64,000 nucleotides of DNA from NCBI GenBank assembly GCA_963732875.1, contig CAVTBD010000002.1, positions 62,001 through 126,000 on the forward strand, given 5' to 3'. Shown here piece after piece: positions 54,285 to 63,459 of this stretch. Origin of the DNA: WHSO01 sp963732875 (GTDB lineage: Bacteria; Pseudomonadota; Alphaproteobacteria; SMXQ01). Made by a program: the position numbers and the translations under genes. The notes beneath the pieces are model-generated. The model did not search any database. It had not been told where the DNA came from and saw nothing but the letters and a program-made list of their open reading frames with translations. The number at the start of each line of letters is the position of its first letter. The first letter of the stretch is position 1.

Positions 54285-55874
54285 GTGGCGCGATCCTATC
54301 GCAACCTGTCGGAATACGTCGCCGCGCTCGAGGCGGCGGACAAGCTCGTGCGTGTCACGGCGCCCATCAACAAGGACACGGAGCTGCACCCGCTGGTACG
54401 CCTGCAGTTCCGCGGCTTGCCCGAGGCCAAGCGCAAGGCGTTCCTGTTCGAGAATGTGGTCGACGCGAATGGGAAGCACTACGACATCCCGGTGCTGCTG
54501 GCGGCGATGGCGGGCTCGGCCGACATCTACGCCCTCGGCATGGGCTGCGCGGTGGAGGAGATTCCGGAGCGCTGGTCGGAGGCGATGAAGCATCCTATCG
54601 CGCCGGTAACGGTCGCGGGCGGCCCGTGCCAGGAGGTTGTGATCGAGGGTGAGCGGCTCAGGAATGAGGGCCTCGGCCTTCTGCCGGTGCCGATCTCGAC
54701 GCCCGGCTTCGACAACGCACCCTATACCTCGGCCTCGCATTGGGTGAGCAAGGACCCCGAGACCGGGCTCCACAACCTCGGCAACTACCGTGGCATGGTC
54801 AAGGCGCCGGATCGTATCGGCACGCTGCCGGCCATGCTCGGCGTCGGCATGCGCAACCACATCGACCTGTGGCGCGCCGCCGGTCACGAGCGCATGCCCG
54901 CGGCGATCGTCATCGGCGCGCCGCCTCACGTGAGCTACACCGCGGTCACGCGCATCCCGAACGATATGTGCGAATACGACGTGGCGGGCGCCATCGCCGG
55001 CAAGCCGCTCGAGCTGGTCAAGTGCCGCACCCAGGACCTGATGGTCCCGGCCGAGGCCGAGATCGTGATCGAGGGCACGGTGCCGACCAGTGAGGTCGAG
55101 ATGGAGGGCCCGTTCGGCGAGTTCCCGGGCTATATGGCGCAACGCGACTACAGCTTCTTCATGGACGTCACCTGCATCACCATGCGGAAGAAGCCGATCT
55201 ATCTTGCGATCCTGTCCCAGCTTCCCCCTTCCGAATCCTCCATGATGCGCCACCTCGGCCGTTCCGCCGCGGCCAAGAAGTTCCTGATCGACGCGGGCTT
55301 CGACACGGTCAGCGACCTCGACTACCTGGAATGCGGCGGCGCCAATTCCTTCGTTGTGGTGAAGCTGAAGAAGCGCACGCCCGACGAGGGCATGAAGGCG
55401 CTGGAGCATCTCGCCACCAAGTACATCGGCAAGTTCGCCATCGCCGTGGACGAGGACATTGACATCTCCTCGCTCGAGCACATCCTGTGGGCGGTGGCGT
55501 GGCGCGTCAGGCCCGACGTCGACGTGCGGTCGGTCGAGACACCGCTACTCGCGCTCGATCCATCGGTGGCGCCACCCGGCACCTCGCGCGGGATCGCGAC
55601 CGCGGAGATGCCGCACTCAAGCGGGCTCCTGATCGACGCCACCATGCCGTGGGACTACCCGCCGATCTCGTTGCCGCGCAAGGAGTACATGGAACGCGCC
55701 CAGGAGATCTGGCGCGACCTCCAGCTGCCGGCGCTCGAGCTGCGCTCGCCGTGGTACGGCTACCAGCTCGGGGCCTGGACCAAGGAGCTGGAGGACGAGG
55801 CGAAGCTCGCCGTCGAGGGCCGCCACTACGAGACCGGCGCCAAGCTGCGCGGCGTGCGCCGGCGCATCGACTGA
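54285..55874 (+). CDS. UbiD-family decarboxylase, long type
   Basis: 529 residues from a GTG at 54285. 'HNLGNYRGMV' gives Asn164/Arg169; 'EGPFGEFPGYM' gives Glu274/Glu279. The 'APINKDTELHPLVRLQFRGL' N-terminus matches the product at 48.5 kb. Its GTG lies 29 bases after the TenA-like stop, so the two may be coupled. The stop converges on the IclR gene with 13 bases between. Confidence 0.9.
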   Translation: MARSYRNLSEYVAALEAADKLVRVTAPINKDTELHPLVRLQFRGLPEAKRKAFLFENVVDANGKHYDIPVLLAAMAGSADIYALGMGCAVEEIPERWSEAMKHPIAPVTVAGGPCQEVVIEGERLRNEGLGLLPVPISTPGFDNAPYTSASHWVSKDPETGLHNLGNYRGMVKAPDRIGTLPAMLGVGMRNHIDLWRAAGHERMPAAIVIGAPPHVSYTAVTRIPNDMCEYDVAGAIAGKPLELVKCRTQDLMVPAEAEIVIEGTVPTSEVEMEGPFGEFPGYMAQRDYSFFMDVTCITMRKKPIYLAILSQLPPSESSMMRHLGRSAAAKKFLIDAGFDTVSDLDYLECGGANSFVVVKLKKRTPDEGMKALEHLATKYIGKFAIAVDEDIDISSLEHILWAVAWRVRPDVDVRSVETPLLALDPSVAPPGTSRGIATAEMPHSSGLLIDATMPWDYPPISLPRKEYMERAQEIWRDLQLPALELRSPWYGYQLGAWTKELEDEAKLAVEGRHYETGAKLRGVRRRID

Positions 55875-55887
55875 GTATTTACGGAGA

Positions 55888-56742
55888 TCAGGCGGTTGCC
55901 GCCGCGCCTTCGGGTACGCGGGCGCCAAGGCTGCGCGAGACCGAATTGGCCACCTCGCGCAATGCCGCGGCGGCCGGGCCGTCGTGGCGGAAGTCCGAGA
56001 ATCCGCTCACCCCGATCAGCGTGATGGCGAAGGCGATCTTGCCGTCGGCACCGAACACGGGCGCGGCGAGGCCGTTGATGCCGGCATCGGATTCATGGGC
56101 GTTGTCGGCGAGCCGTTCCTCGCTCACCTGCTGGGCGAGGCGGCGCACGTCGGTCATCGTCCGAAGGCTCGACGGGCTCGCCCTGTGGGCGGGCGACGCC
56201 AACTCGGCATCGGCGATGGCACGGGTCTTTTCCTCCGGCAGGAAGGCGAGGAACACCTTGCCGGACGCGGTACGCAATAGCGACAGGTTGCGCCCTTCGC
56301 GGATACGCATGGCGGCCGCGAGCTCGCCGTGCTCCCAGCGGATCACGGTGGGACCGTTGGCGCTCCAGATCGTCAGCACGGAGACGAAACCGGTCTTCTC
56401 GGTCAGCCGGTGCAGGGCCTCGGTCGCGAGCTTGACGCCGTCGATGCGTCCGAGCGCGGCGACGCCGAGGCTCACCAGCATTGGCCCGAGGTCGTAGCGC
56501 CCGCTGGCCGGGTCCTGGCGCACCGCGCCATACTGGATCATGCCGGCGAGGAAGCGGTGGGTGCGGCTTGCGGGCATCTGCGCCGCGCGCGCGATCTCCG
56601 ACAGCGTGCCGGAGCGGCCGAGGTCCGAGATCGCCTTCAGGATGGTGAGCCCGACGCCGACCGAGCGGTTCGCGTTCTTCGGCGACGGTGCCGCGCCGGC
56701 GCGCACCACCGTCTTCCTTTTCCGCGCGGGTTTTCTCGCCAT
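55888..56742 (-). CDS. IclR-family transcriptional regulator
   Basis: 284 residues from the ATG at 56742 (GGAGGGGG upstream). Winged helix-turn-helix 'VGVGLTILKAISDLGRSGTLSEIARAAQMPASRTHRFLAGM' (about 29-68) and an effector domain with 'FVSVLTIWSANGPTVIRWEHG' and 'TASGKVFLAFLPE'. IclR regulators sense small organic or aromatic acids. Transcribed against the plus-strand arm, it divides it and faces the TctC-cupin-UbiD unit across a shared region; it is the natural candidate controller of the whole cluster. Confidence 0.9.
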   Translation of the reverse strand: MARKPARKRKTVVRAGAAPSPKNANRSVGVGLTILKAISDLGRSGTLSEIARAAQMPASRTHRFLAGMIQYGAVRQDPASGRYDLGPMLVSLGVAALGRIDGVKLATEALHRLTEKTGFVSVLTIWSANGPTVIRWEHGELAAAMRIREGRNLSLLRTASGKVFLAFLPEEKTRAIADAELASPAHRASPSSLRTMTDVRRLAQQVSEERLADNAHESDAGINGLAAPVFGADGKIAFAITLIGVSGFSDFRHDGPAAAALREVANSVSRSLGARVPEGAAATA

Positions 56743-57020
56743 GTCCTGCCCCCTCCGATGGCACAAGTATTTTCGCCCGCAGGCACTTAGCACGCGCGGC
56801 GGGAAAAAGACATGGACACTTCCGCGACCGCTATGACAGAATAAAACGAAATCAATTTTGATAATCAAAAAATAAAAACTAGCCGGGAATCAGGGGGGCG
56901 GCAACCGTGCTTTCGGCGAGATCTCGTCTTCCGAAATCCATGATGATCCGGCAACGAACGCGTTGCCCTGCCCCGGGGGCGCAACCCCAGGCAACGGGCG
57001 CAACCAAGGAGGCTCGCGTC
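56743..57020. promoter_or_regulatory. Divergent iclR/tctC control region with palindrome
   Basis: At 56856-56870 TTTTGAT and ATCAAAA flank a central A, a perfect 15-bp palindrome inside a markedly A+T-rich stretch, and an overlapping ATCAA/TTGAT dyad starts at 56851. This is the size and form of an IclR-type autoregulatory operator. AAGGAGG before the receptor start is at 57006. Confidence 0.55.
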
Positions 57021-58103
57021 ATGAAGGTCCGTCTTTTCGGCTCTCTGGTGGCGGCCGCGGCCGCCTGCACCGCTTTTGGACAGGCTCGCGCCGATTCCGC
57101 GGCGGATTTCTACAAGGGCAAGCAGCTTCGCCTGGTGATCGGCACGGGGGTCGGCGGTTCCTACGATATCAACGGCCGGCTGCTCGCCCGCCATTTCGCC
57201 GCCCACGTTCCGGGCAAGCCCAGCCTGATCGTCCAGAACATGCCGGGCGCCGGCAGCCGTCGGGCGGCGGGTTACGTCTACAACGCCGCGCCCAAGGACG
57301 GGACCGTGCTGGCGCAGGTGCTCAACACGCTGCCCCTACTGCAGGCGCTCGGCGTCGCCGGGAGCGGGTTCGACGTCGCGAAGTTCCAGTGGATCGGCAA
57401 TCTTTCCGACGACGTCTCGCTGGTGGACGTCTGGTACACCTCGCCCGTCAAGACGGTCGAAGAAGCGAGAAAGACGCAGGTCATCCTCGGGGCGACCTCG
57501 CCCGGCTCGCTTGGTGCGATGATTCCGACGGTCATGAACAAGGTGATCGGCACGAAATTCAAGATCGTCACCGGCTACAAGTCGGGTAAGGCAATCGACC
57601 TCGCGGTCGAGCGCGGCGAGGTCCAGGGGCGGGCCGGCGAATCCTGGACCGTGCTGCTGCAGTCCGCGCCGCAGATGGTCAAGGAAGGGAAGCTCGTCCA
57701 TATCGCCCAGATGGGGCCCCATCGCGCGTCGGGGCTGGAAAAGGTGCCGACGCTGACCGAGCTTGCGCGCAACGACGAGGAGCGTGCGCTCATGGAAATC
57801 TTCTCGTCGCCCGCCGTGGTGGGCAAGCCGACCGTGGTCGCACCGGGCGTGCCCGCCGACCGGGTCAAGGCGCTGCGCACCGCTTATGACGCTACCATGA
57901 CGGACCCCGGCTTCGTCGCCGATGCGAAGCGGGGCGGCCTTGCCGTCGGTCCCGTCAGCGGCGTGGAGTTGCAGAAGACCGTCGAGCGCATGGTGAACGC
58001 GTCGCCGGCCCTGCTGGCGAAGGCGCGCGCGGTGGTGGCGGACCTTGGCATGGGCAAGCCGGCCAAGGGTAAGAAGAAAAAGAAGAAGAAATCCGACAAA
58101 TAG
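57021..58103 (+). CDS. TctC/Bug-family receptor with Lys-rich tail
   Basis: 360 residues from the ATG at 57021. Signal peptide 'GSLVAAAAACTAFGQARA'. Pocket motifs 'LVIGTGVGGSYDINGRLLARHF' and 'NMPGAGSRRAAGYVYN'. The end is GKPAKGKKKKKKKSDK with seven consecutive lysines in AAG/AAA mixture. First gene of the cupin-UbiD unit; AAGGAGG eight bases upstream. Confidence 0.9.
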   Translation: MKVRLFGSLVAAAAACTAFGQARADSAADFYKGKQLRLVIGTGVGGSYDINGRLLARHFAAHVPGKPSLIVQNMPGAGSRRAAGYVYNAAPKDGTVLAQVLNTLPLLQALGVAGSGFDVAKFQWIGNLSDDVSLVDVWYTSPVKTVEEARKTQVILGATSPGSLGAMIPTVMNKVIGTKFKIVTGYKSGKAIDLAVERGEVQGRAGESWTVLLQSAPQMVKEGKLVHIAQMGPHRASGLEKVPTLTELARNDEERALMEIFSSPAVVGKPTVVAPGVPADRVKALRTAYDATMTDPGFVADAKRGGLAVGPVSGVELQKTVERMVNASPALLAKARAVVADLGMGKPAKGKKKKKKKSDK

Positions 58104-58155
58104 ACCACCGGGCCGCACGCGGTTCCCGTCGCTCGTCGCAAAGAGTTTCATCATC

Positions 58156-59265
58156 ATGACCCTCAATATCCAGAACACACACGACGGTATTCCCTGGGGG
58201 CCGCGCACGCCCTACGAGACCTGGGTGGAGGACGACCTCGGCCTCGAGCTTCACCGCGGCTTCGCAGCGGGGCCGCTCGGCCGGATGCCGGTCGGGCGCT
58301 GGGACGAGCGCAATATCTCGGCCACGTTCTTCGACTTCGTCGGCGCCGAATCGCTCGCCGGCATGTACGTGGGCGAGCTCGCGTCCGGCCAGTCCTCGAC
58401 CCCTGTGAAGCAGCTGTTCGAGGAAGTGATCTACGTCATCTCCGGCCAGGGCTCGACCACCGTGCAGACGCCGAAGCGCACCTATTCGTTCGAATGGGGG
58501 GCGCGTTCGCTGTTTGCGATCCCGCTCAATTGCAGCTACCAGCTCCATAACGGCTCCGGCCTCGAGTCGGCGCGCTTCGTCAGCGTCAACACGCTGCCGG
58601 TCGTCCTCAACCTGTTCCGGGACATGTCCTTCGTGTTCGGGACTGACCACGATTTCGCGCGCATCGACGATTCCATCGACCCCGCCGACGCCGAGCTCTA
58701 CCTTCCCGATGCGAAGCACGAGCGCACCGCGGTCAACCTCTACGACACCAATTTCGTGCCGGACATCCTGGCGGTGCCGCGCTCCTCCTTCGCCGAGCGC
58801 GGCCACGGCAACGCCACCGCCTATCTCGAGCTCGCCAACAGCTCGCTGTCGTGCCACGTGGCCAGGCATCCGGGCCTGCAGTTCTACAATCCGCACCGCC
58901 ACGGCCCATCGGGCTTCGTGTTTACGCTGTCGGGCAAGGGCTATTCGCTGATGTGGCTCGAGGGCGGCGCCATGGAGCGGTTCGACTGGCCCGAGGACGA
59001 CATCGGCGTGATCGTGCCGCCGACCATGTGGTGGCACGGCCACTGGGGCACGGACCCTGCCTCCATGCAGCTGGCCGTCAAGCTGATGAGCCGCAAGCAC
59101 CCGGTCAGCCATTCCTACGACGGTGTGCACAAGCACATTTCAAAAGGGGGTACGATCCTCCACTATCGCGATCTGCCCGCGGACCTGCGGGCCACGGTCT
59201 GGCGCACCTTCGAGGAGGAGTGCGGCAAGAACGGCTATTCTGTGAAGGATCCCAACAAGGGCTGA
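58156..59265 (+). CDS. Bicupin protein, pair 1 with a UbiD gene
   Basis: 369 residues. N-terminal cupin lacks the usual His pair ('EEVIYVISGQG', then 'SYQLHNGSG'); C-terminal cupin has 'NPHRHGPSGFVFTLSGKG' and 'PPTMWWHGHWGTDP', so one metal site is likely. 'YETWVEDDLGLELHRGF' near the N-terminus is shared with the protein at 60.8 kb. Cupins of this kind include ring-cleaving dioxygenases and metabolite isomerases; I cannot assign a reaction. The stop precedes the UbiD start at 59302 by 36 bases. Confidence 0.85.
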   Translation: MTLNIQNTHDGIPWGPRTPYETWVEDDLGLELHRGFAAGPLGRMPVGRWDERNISATFFDFVGAESLAGMYVGELASGQSSTPVKQLFEEVIYVISGQGSTTVQTPKRTYSFEWGARSLFAIPLNCSYQLHNGSGLESARFVSVNTLPVVLNLFRDMSFVFGTDHDFARIDDSIDPADAELYLPDAKHERTAVNLYDTNFVPDILAVPRSSFAERGHGNATAYLELANSSLSCHVARHPGLQFYNPHRHGPSGFVFTLSGKGYSLMWLEGGAMERFDWPEDDIGVIVPPTMWWHGHWGTDPASMQLAVKLMSRKHPVSHSYDGVHKHISKGGTILHYRDLPADLRATVWRTFEEECGKNGYSVKDPNKG

Positions 59266-59301
59266 GGCGTGCCCTGCGAGGGCGGGCCGGGCGAGGCGAC
59301 C

Positions 59302-60768
59302 ATGGAAGGCGGACACAGAAGCAACCAGGACGGTCTGCGCAGCTTCATCGAGGCGGCGCGCGAGATCGGCGAGTGCATCGAGATCAAGGATGCCGACTGG
59401 GATCTCGAGATCGGCACCGTGACCGAGGCGGCGGCGGAGAAGATCGACGAGCCGCCGATGCTGCTGTTCGATCGCATCAAGGACTATCCGGAAGGCTTCC
59501 GGGTGGTGTGCCTGCCGCTCGCGTCCAGGAAGCGGGTCGCGCTCATCCTCGATCTGCCGCTCGACAAGTCCAAGCTGGAACTGACCCGGCTGGCCGCGCG
59601 CAAGATCAGCGGCGCGAAGCCGCTGCCACCGCGCGAGGTCGCGGACGGCCCGGTGATGGAGAACGTGATTGCCGGCAAGGATATGGACCTGTTCAAGTTC
59701 CCGGTGCTGCGCTGCCATACCGGGGACGGCGGCCGCTACATCGGCTCGGGCGATTCGCTGATCAACCGCGATCCCGACTCCGGCTACGTCAACGTCGGCA
59801 CTTACCGTATGCAGGTGCATTCCCCCGACCTGCTCGGCCTGTGGATGAGCCCCGGCCAGCAGGGGCGCGCGATCTGCGAGCGCTACTGGGCCGAGGGCAA
59901 GGCCTGCCCGGTGGTGGCGACGTTCGGCGGCGATCCGCTGGTGTTTCTCACCTCCCACATCAAGTTCCCGTGGGGCAAGTCGGAGTTCGACGTTGCCGGC
60001 GGCATCCGCGGCGCGCCCATCGAGGTGATCCCGGGGCCGATTACCGGCCTGCCGATCCCGGCCAACGCCGAGATCGCCATCGAGGGCGAGGTGCCGCCGC
60101 CATCGGAGCAGAGCCACGCGGAAGGGCCGTTCGGCGAATGGACCGGGTACTATTCCGGCGGCACGGTCGGCACCGGCGAGAACCAGCCGGTGATCCGGGT
60201 CAAGGCGATCTACCACCGCAACAACCCGATCCTGATGAACATGGCACCGCTCTGGCCGGGCGCGCCGGAGAACGGCATCCAGTTCCGCTCCGGGCTGATC
60301 TGGGACCAGATCGAGGCGGCGGGCGTGCCCGACGTGACCGGCGTCTATGCCTACAACAGCTATTTCGTGGTGGTCGCGATTCACCAGCGCTATCCGGGCC
60401 ACGCCCGGCAGGCCGGCATGGCGGCGCTCGCCGCGGCGGGAGCGGCGCGCAACGGCCGCTTCATCGTCGTCGTCGATGACGACATCGATCCGACCGACAT
60501 CAAGGAAGTGCTGTGGGCGATCCAGACCCGGGTCGAGCCGATCGAGGACATCGAGACCATGGACGGCTACTGGTCGACCCCGCTCGATCCGCGCATTTCG
60601 CCCCAGAAGCGCGAACGGGGCGACTACACCAACAGCCGCGCCGTGCTCTACGCGGTGCGGCCGTTCGTCTGGCGCGACAGGTTTCCAAAGGTCAATCGCG
60701 CCGAAAAAGAGCTGATGCGCGAGATGATGGATAAGTACCGGGGCATTCTGCCGTTCCCCGAGGACTAG
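59302..60768 (+). CDS. UbiD-family decarboxylase, short type, cupin-paired
   Basis: 488 residues from the ATG at 59302; a GTG at 59269 right after the cupin stop is an alternative. 'NVGTYRMQV' gives Asn164/Arg169; 'EGPFGEWTGYY' gives Glu274/Glu279. Differs from the other short types in having 'LPLASRKRVALILDLPLDKS', a different pocket-proximal segment. Between two cupin genes. Confidence 0.9.
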   Translation: MEGGHRSNQDGLRSFIEAAREIGECIEIKDADWDLEIGTVTEAAAEKIDEPPMLLFDRIKDYPEGFRVVCLPLASRKRVALILDLPLDKSKLELTRLAARKISGAKPLPPREVADGPVMENVIAGKDMDLFKFPVLRCHTGDGGRYIGSGDSLINRDPDSGYVNVGTYRMQVHSPDLLGLWMSPGQQGRAICERYWAEGKACPVVATFGGDPLVFLTSHIKFPWGKSEFDVAGGIRGAPIEVIPGPITGLPIPANAEIAIEGEVPPPSEQSHAEGPFGEWTGYYSGGTVGTGENQPVIRVKAIYHRNNPILMNMAPLWPGAPENGIQFRSGLIWDQIEAAGVPDVTGVYAYNSYFVVVAIHQRYPGHARQAGMAALAAAGAARNGRFIVVVDDDIDPTDIKEVLWAIQTRVEPIEDIETMDGYWSTPLDPRISPQKRERGDYTNSRAVLYAVRPFVWRDRFPKVNRAEKELMREMMDKYRGILPFPED

Positions 60769-60801
60769 ACGGCTCGGCACGCGTAGGGAGATTTTTTCAG
60801 T

Positions 60802-61902
60802 ATGGTGACGGTGAGGGAAAAGCATACCGGCGTGCCGTGGGACGGGCGCACCGCTTACGAGAAGTGGGTGGAGGACGACCTCGGCCTCGAATTGCACCGG
60901 GGCTACGCTTTCGGGCCGCTCGCGACCGCACCGGTGGCGCCCTGGGCCGAGCGCAACATCAAGGCCGCGTTCTACGACATCATCGGTGCCGAATCGCTCG
61001 CCGGCATGTACGTGGGCGAGATCGTGCCCGGGCAAAGCTCGGCGCCGGCGCGCCAGCTCGCCGACGAATGCATCTACGTCATGTCCGGCCACGGCAACGC
61101 CACGGTCGAGACCGCGAAGGGCAAGGTGTCGTTCGAATGGGGGCCGCGCTCGCTGTTCGCGATCCCGCTCAACGCCCGCTACCAGCTCCACAACGGTTCG
61201 GGCACCGAGCCGGCGCGCTTCATCAGCGTCAACACCATCCCGATCGTCTACAACCTGTTCCGCGATGCCCACTTCGTGTTCGGGCTCGACTACGACTTCA
61301 ACCGTATCGACGCCGACGTGGACCCGTCCGAGGCGGTGCTGTTCGAGCCCGATCCCAGCCACAACAAGACCGCGGTGAATCTCTACGAGACCACCTTCGT
61401 GCCGGACGTGCTGGGGGTGAAGCGCTCCTCGTTCCGCGAAAAGGGGCAGGGCAACAACACCGCCTATTTCGAGATGGCCAACAGCGTGATCTCGGTCCAT
61501 ATCGCCGAGCATCCCGGCCTGCGCTTCTTCAACCCGCACCGGCACGGGCCGTCGGCCTTCGTGTTCAACCTGTCGGGCAAGGGCTACTCGCTCATGTGGC
61601 AGGAGAACGGTGCCATGGAGAGGTTCGACTGGCCCGAGGACGACGTCGGCGTGATCGTGCCGCCCAATATGTGGTGGCATGGGCACTTCGGCACCGATCC
61701 CGTGAGCGTGCAGCTCGCTATCAAGCTGCGCTCGCGCAAGCTGCCCATCAATCACCTGTTCGACAAGTCGCACAAGCACGTGTCCGAGGGCGGCAAGCTG
61801 ATCCATTACAAGGACCTCGATCCCGACCTGCGCGCCTGGATCTGGGACACCTACGTCAAGGAATGTGCGAACAACGGCTATGAGGTCATGAAACCCGAAT
61901 AG
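60802..61902 (+). CDS. Bicupin protein, pair 2 with a UbiD gene
   Basis: 366 residues, clear paralogue of the 58.2 kb product: 'YEKWVEDDLGLELHRGY', 'ECIYVMSGHG', then 'NPHRHGPSAFVFNLSGKG' and 'PPNMWWHGHFGTDP' with the C-terminal metal site. The final 'KECANNGYEV' block mirrors 'EECGKNGYSV'. Followed by another UbiD gene after 66 bases. Confidence 0.85.
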   Translation: MVTVREKHTGVPWDGRTAYEKWVEDDLGLELHRGYAFGPLATAPVAPWAERNIKAAFYDIIGAESLAGMYVGEIVPGQSSAPARQLADECIYVMSGHGNATVETAKGKVSFEWGPRSLFAIPLNARYQLHNGSGTEPARFISVNTIPIVYNLFRDAHFVFGLDYDFNRIDADVDPSEAVLFEPDPSHNKTAVNLYETTFVPDVLGVKRSSFREKGQGNNTAYFEMANSVISVHIAEHPGLRFFNPHRHGPSAFVFNLSGKGYSLMWQENGAMERFDWPEDDVGVIVPPNMWWHGHFGTDPVSVQLAIKLRSRKLPINHLFDKSHKHVSEGGKLIHYKDLDPDLRAWIWDTYVKECANNGYEVMKPE

Positions 61903-61968
61903 GCCATCGCGCGGCCGCGGGAAGGGTGTAAAATTCCCGTAAAATCATAAGATGGAGCAGGGAGAAAC

Positions 61969-63444
61969 ATGGCGGACGATCTCAATCCACGCGCGGATGT
62001 ACGCGCCCGGCGCAACGCGGCGATGGCGGACCTCAGGGTTTTCCTGCGCGAGGCCGAGGCCGAGGGCGAACTGACGCGGGTCAAGGGCGCCAAGACCGAG
62101 CTCGAGATCGGCGCGTTGTTTGAGCTCTCAAACGAGCACCTTTATCCGCCGGTGCTGCTGTTCGAGGACATCCCCGGCTTCGATCCGCGCTTCCGCATCC
62201 TCTCCAACGTGCGCACCTCGCGCTTCCTGGTGGGCGACATTTCGCTCGATGCGGTCAAGGCCTACCGCGCCCGGCCCAAGGAGAAGAGCCAGCCGATCCC
62301 GCCCCGGGAGGTCAACACCGGGCCGGTGATGGACAACGTGGTCGAGGGCGACGCGGTCAATCTCTCCAACTACCCGGCGCCGCGCTGGCACGAGGGCGAC
62401 GGCGGCAACTATATCGGTACCGAATGCCTGATCATCACCAAGGACCCGGACAGCGACTGGGTCAACGTCGGCACCTACCGGGTGATGGTTCAGGACGACA
62501 AGCGCCTCTCCATCTTCATCGAGCCCGGCAAGCACGGCGATGTGATCCGCCGTAAGTACTGGGCCAAGGGCGAGGCCTGCCCGATCGTGGTGTGCGTCGG
62601 CCAGGCGCCCATCCTGGGCGTGGTCGCGGCCAACGCGGCGCGGGACGGCGAGGACGAGTTCGCCATTGCCGGCGGTCGCATCGGCGAAGCGATCAAGGTG
62701 GTGCGCGGCAAGCACACCGGCGTGACGTTCCCGGCCGAGGCCGAGCTGGTGTTCGAGGGCGTCATGCCGCCGCCGGAGCAGGAAGCGGCGACCGAGGGCC
62801 CGTTCGGCGAGTGGCCCGGCTACTACGCCTCGGTCGACCGGCCCGAGCCGGTGGTGCACGTCAAGGCGGTCTATCACCGCAACGACCCGCTGATCCTCGG
62901 TCAGCCACCGGTGAAGCCGAACTATCCCGGCCGCCAGATCAAGATTCCGCGCCTCGCCTCCCTGTGGGACGCGATCGAGGCGGCGGGCGTGCCCGGCATC
63001 ACCGGCGTGTGGCTGCTGCAGGGCGGCGGTTCGCGCTTCATTCCGGTGATCTCGATCAAGCAGATGCACGCCGGCCATGCCAAGATGGCGGGCCTGGTCA
63101 CGGCGGGCTGCCGGCCCGGCGCCTACATGGCGCGCCTCGTGATCGTGGTGGACGACGACATCGATATCACCAGCCCGGCCGAGGTCATGTGGGCCATGGC
63201 GACGCGCTGGGACCCCAAGACCCAGACCGACATCATCGACGGCTGCTGGACCGGGCACATCGACCCGGTACTTTCGCCCGAAAAGCGGGCGGCCCACGAC
63301 ATCACCACCAGCCGCATGATCATCTACGCGGTACGGCCGTGGCACTGGAAGGACGAGTTCCCCAAGGTGAACGCGGTGTCGCGCGACTACGCCGAGGACG
63401 TGCGGCGCAAGTGGCGCTCCAAGCTCAAGTTCCTGCAGGACTGA
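61969..63444 (+). CDS. UbiD-family decarboxylase, short type, cupin-paired
   Basis: 491 residues. 'NVGTYRVMV' gives Asn166/Arg171; 'EGPFGEWPGYY' gives Glu276/Glu281. AGGGAGA lies before the ATG. Its 'VKGAKTELEIGALFELSNEHLYPPVLLF' and C-terminal half are close to the 52.0 kb product. Third (plus strand, short type) of the array. Confidence 0.9.
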   Translation: MADDLNPRADVRARRNAAMADLRVFLREAEAEGELTRVKGAKTELEIGALFELSNEHLYPPVLLFEDIPGFDPRFRILSNVRTSRFLVGDISLDAVKAYRARPKEKSQPIPPREVNTGPVMDNVVEGDAVNLSNYPAPRWHEGDGGNYIGTECLIITKDPDSDWVNVGTYRVMVQDDKRLSIFIEPGKHGDVIRRKYWAKGEACPIVVCVGQAPILGVVAANAARDGEDEFAIAGGRIGEAIKVVRGKHTGVTFPAEAELVFEGVMPPPEQEAATEGPFGEWPGYYASVDRPEPVVHVKAVYHRNDPLILGQPPVKPNYPGRQIKIPRLASLWDAIEAAGVPGITGVWLLQGGGSRFIPVISIKQMHAGHAKMAGLVTAGCRPGAYMARLVIVVDDDIDITSPAEVMWAMATRWDPKTQTDIIDGCWTGHIDPVLSPEKRAAHDITTSRMIIYAVRPWHWKDEFPKVNAVSRDYAEDVRRKWRSKLKFLQD

Positions 63445-63459
63445 GCGGGGGGACGGACG

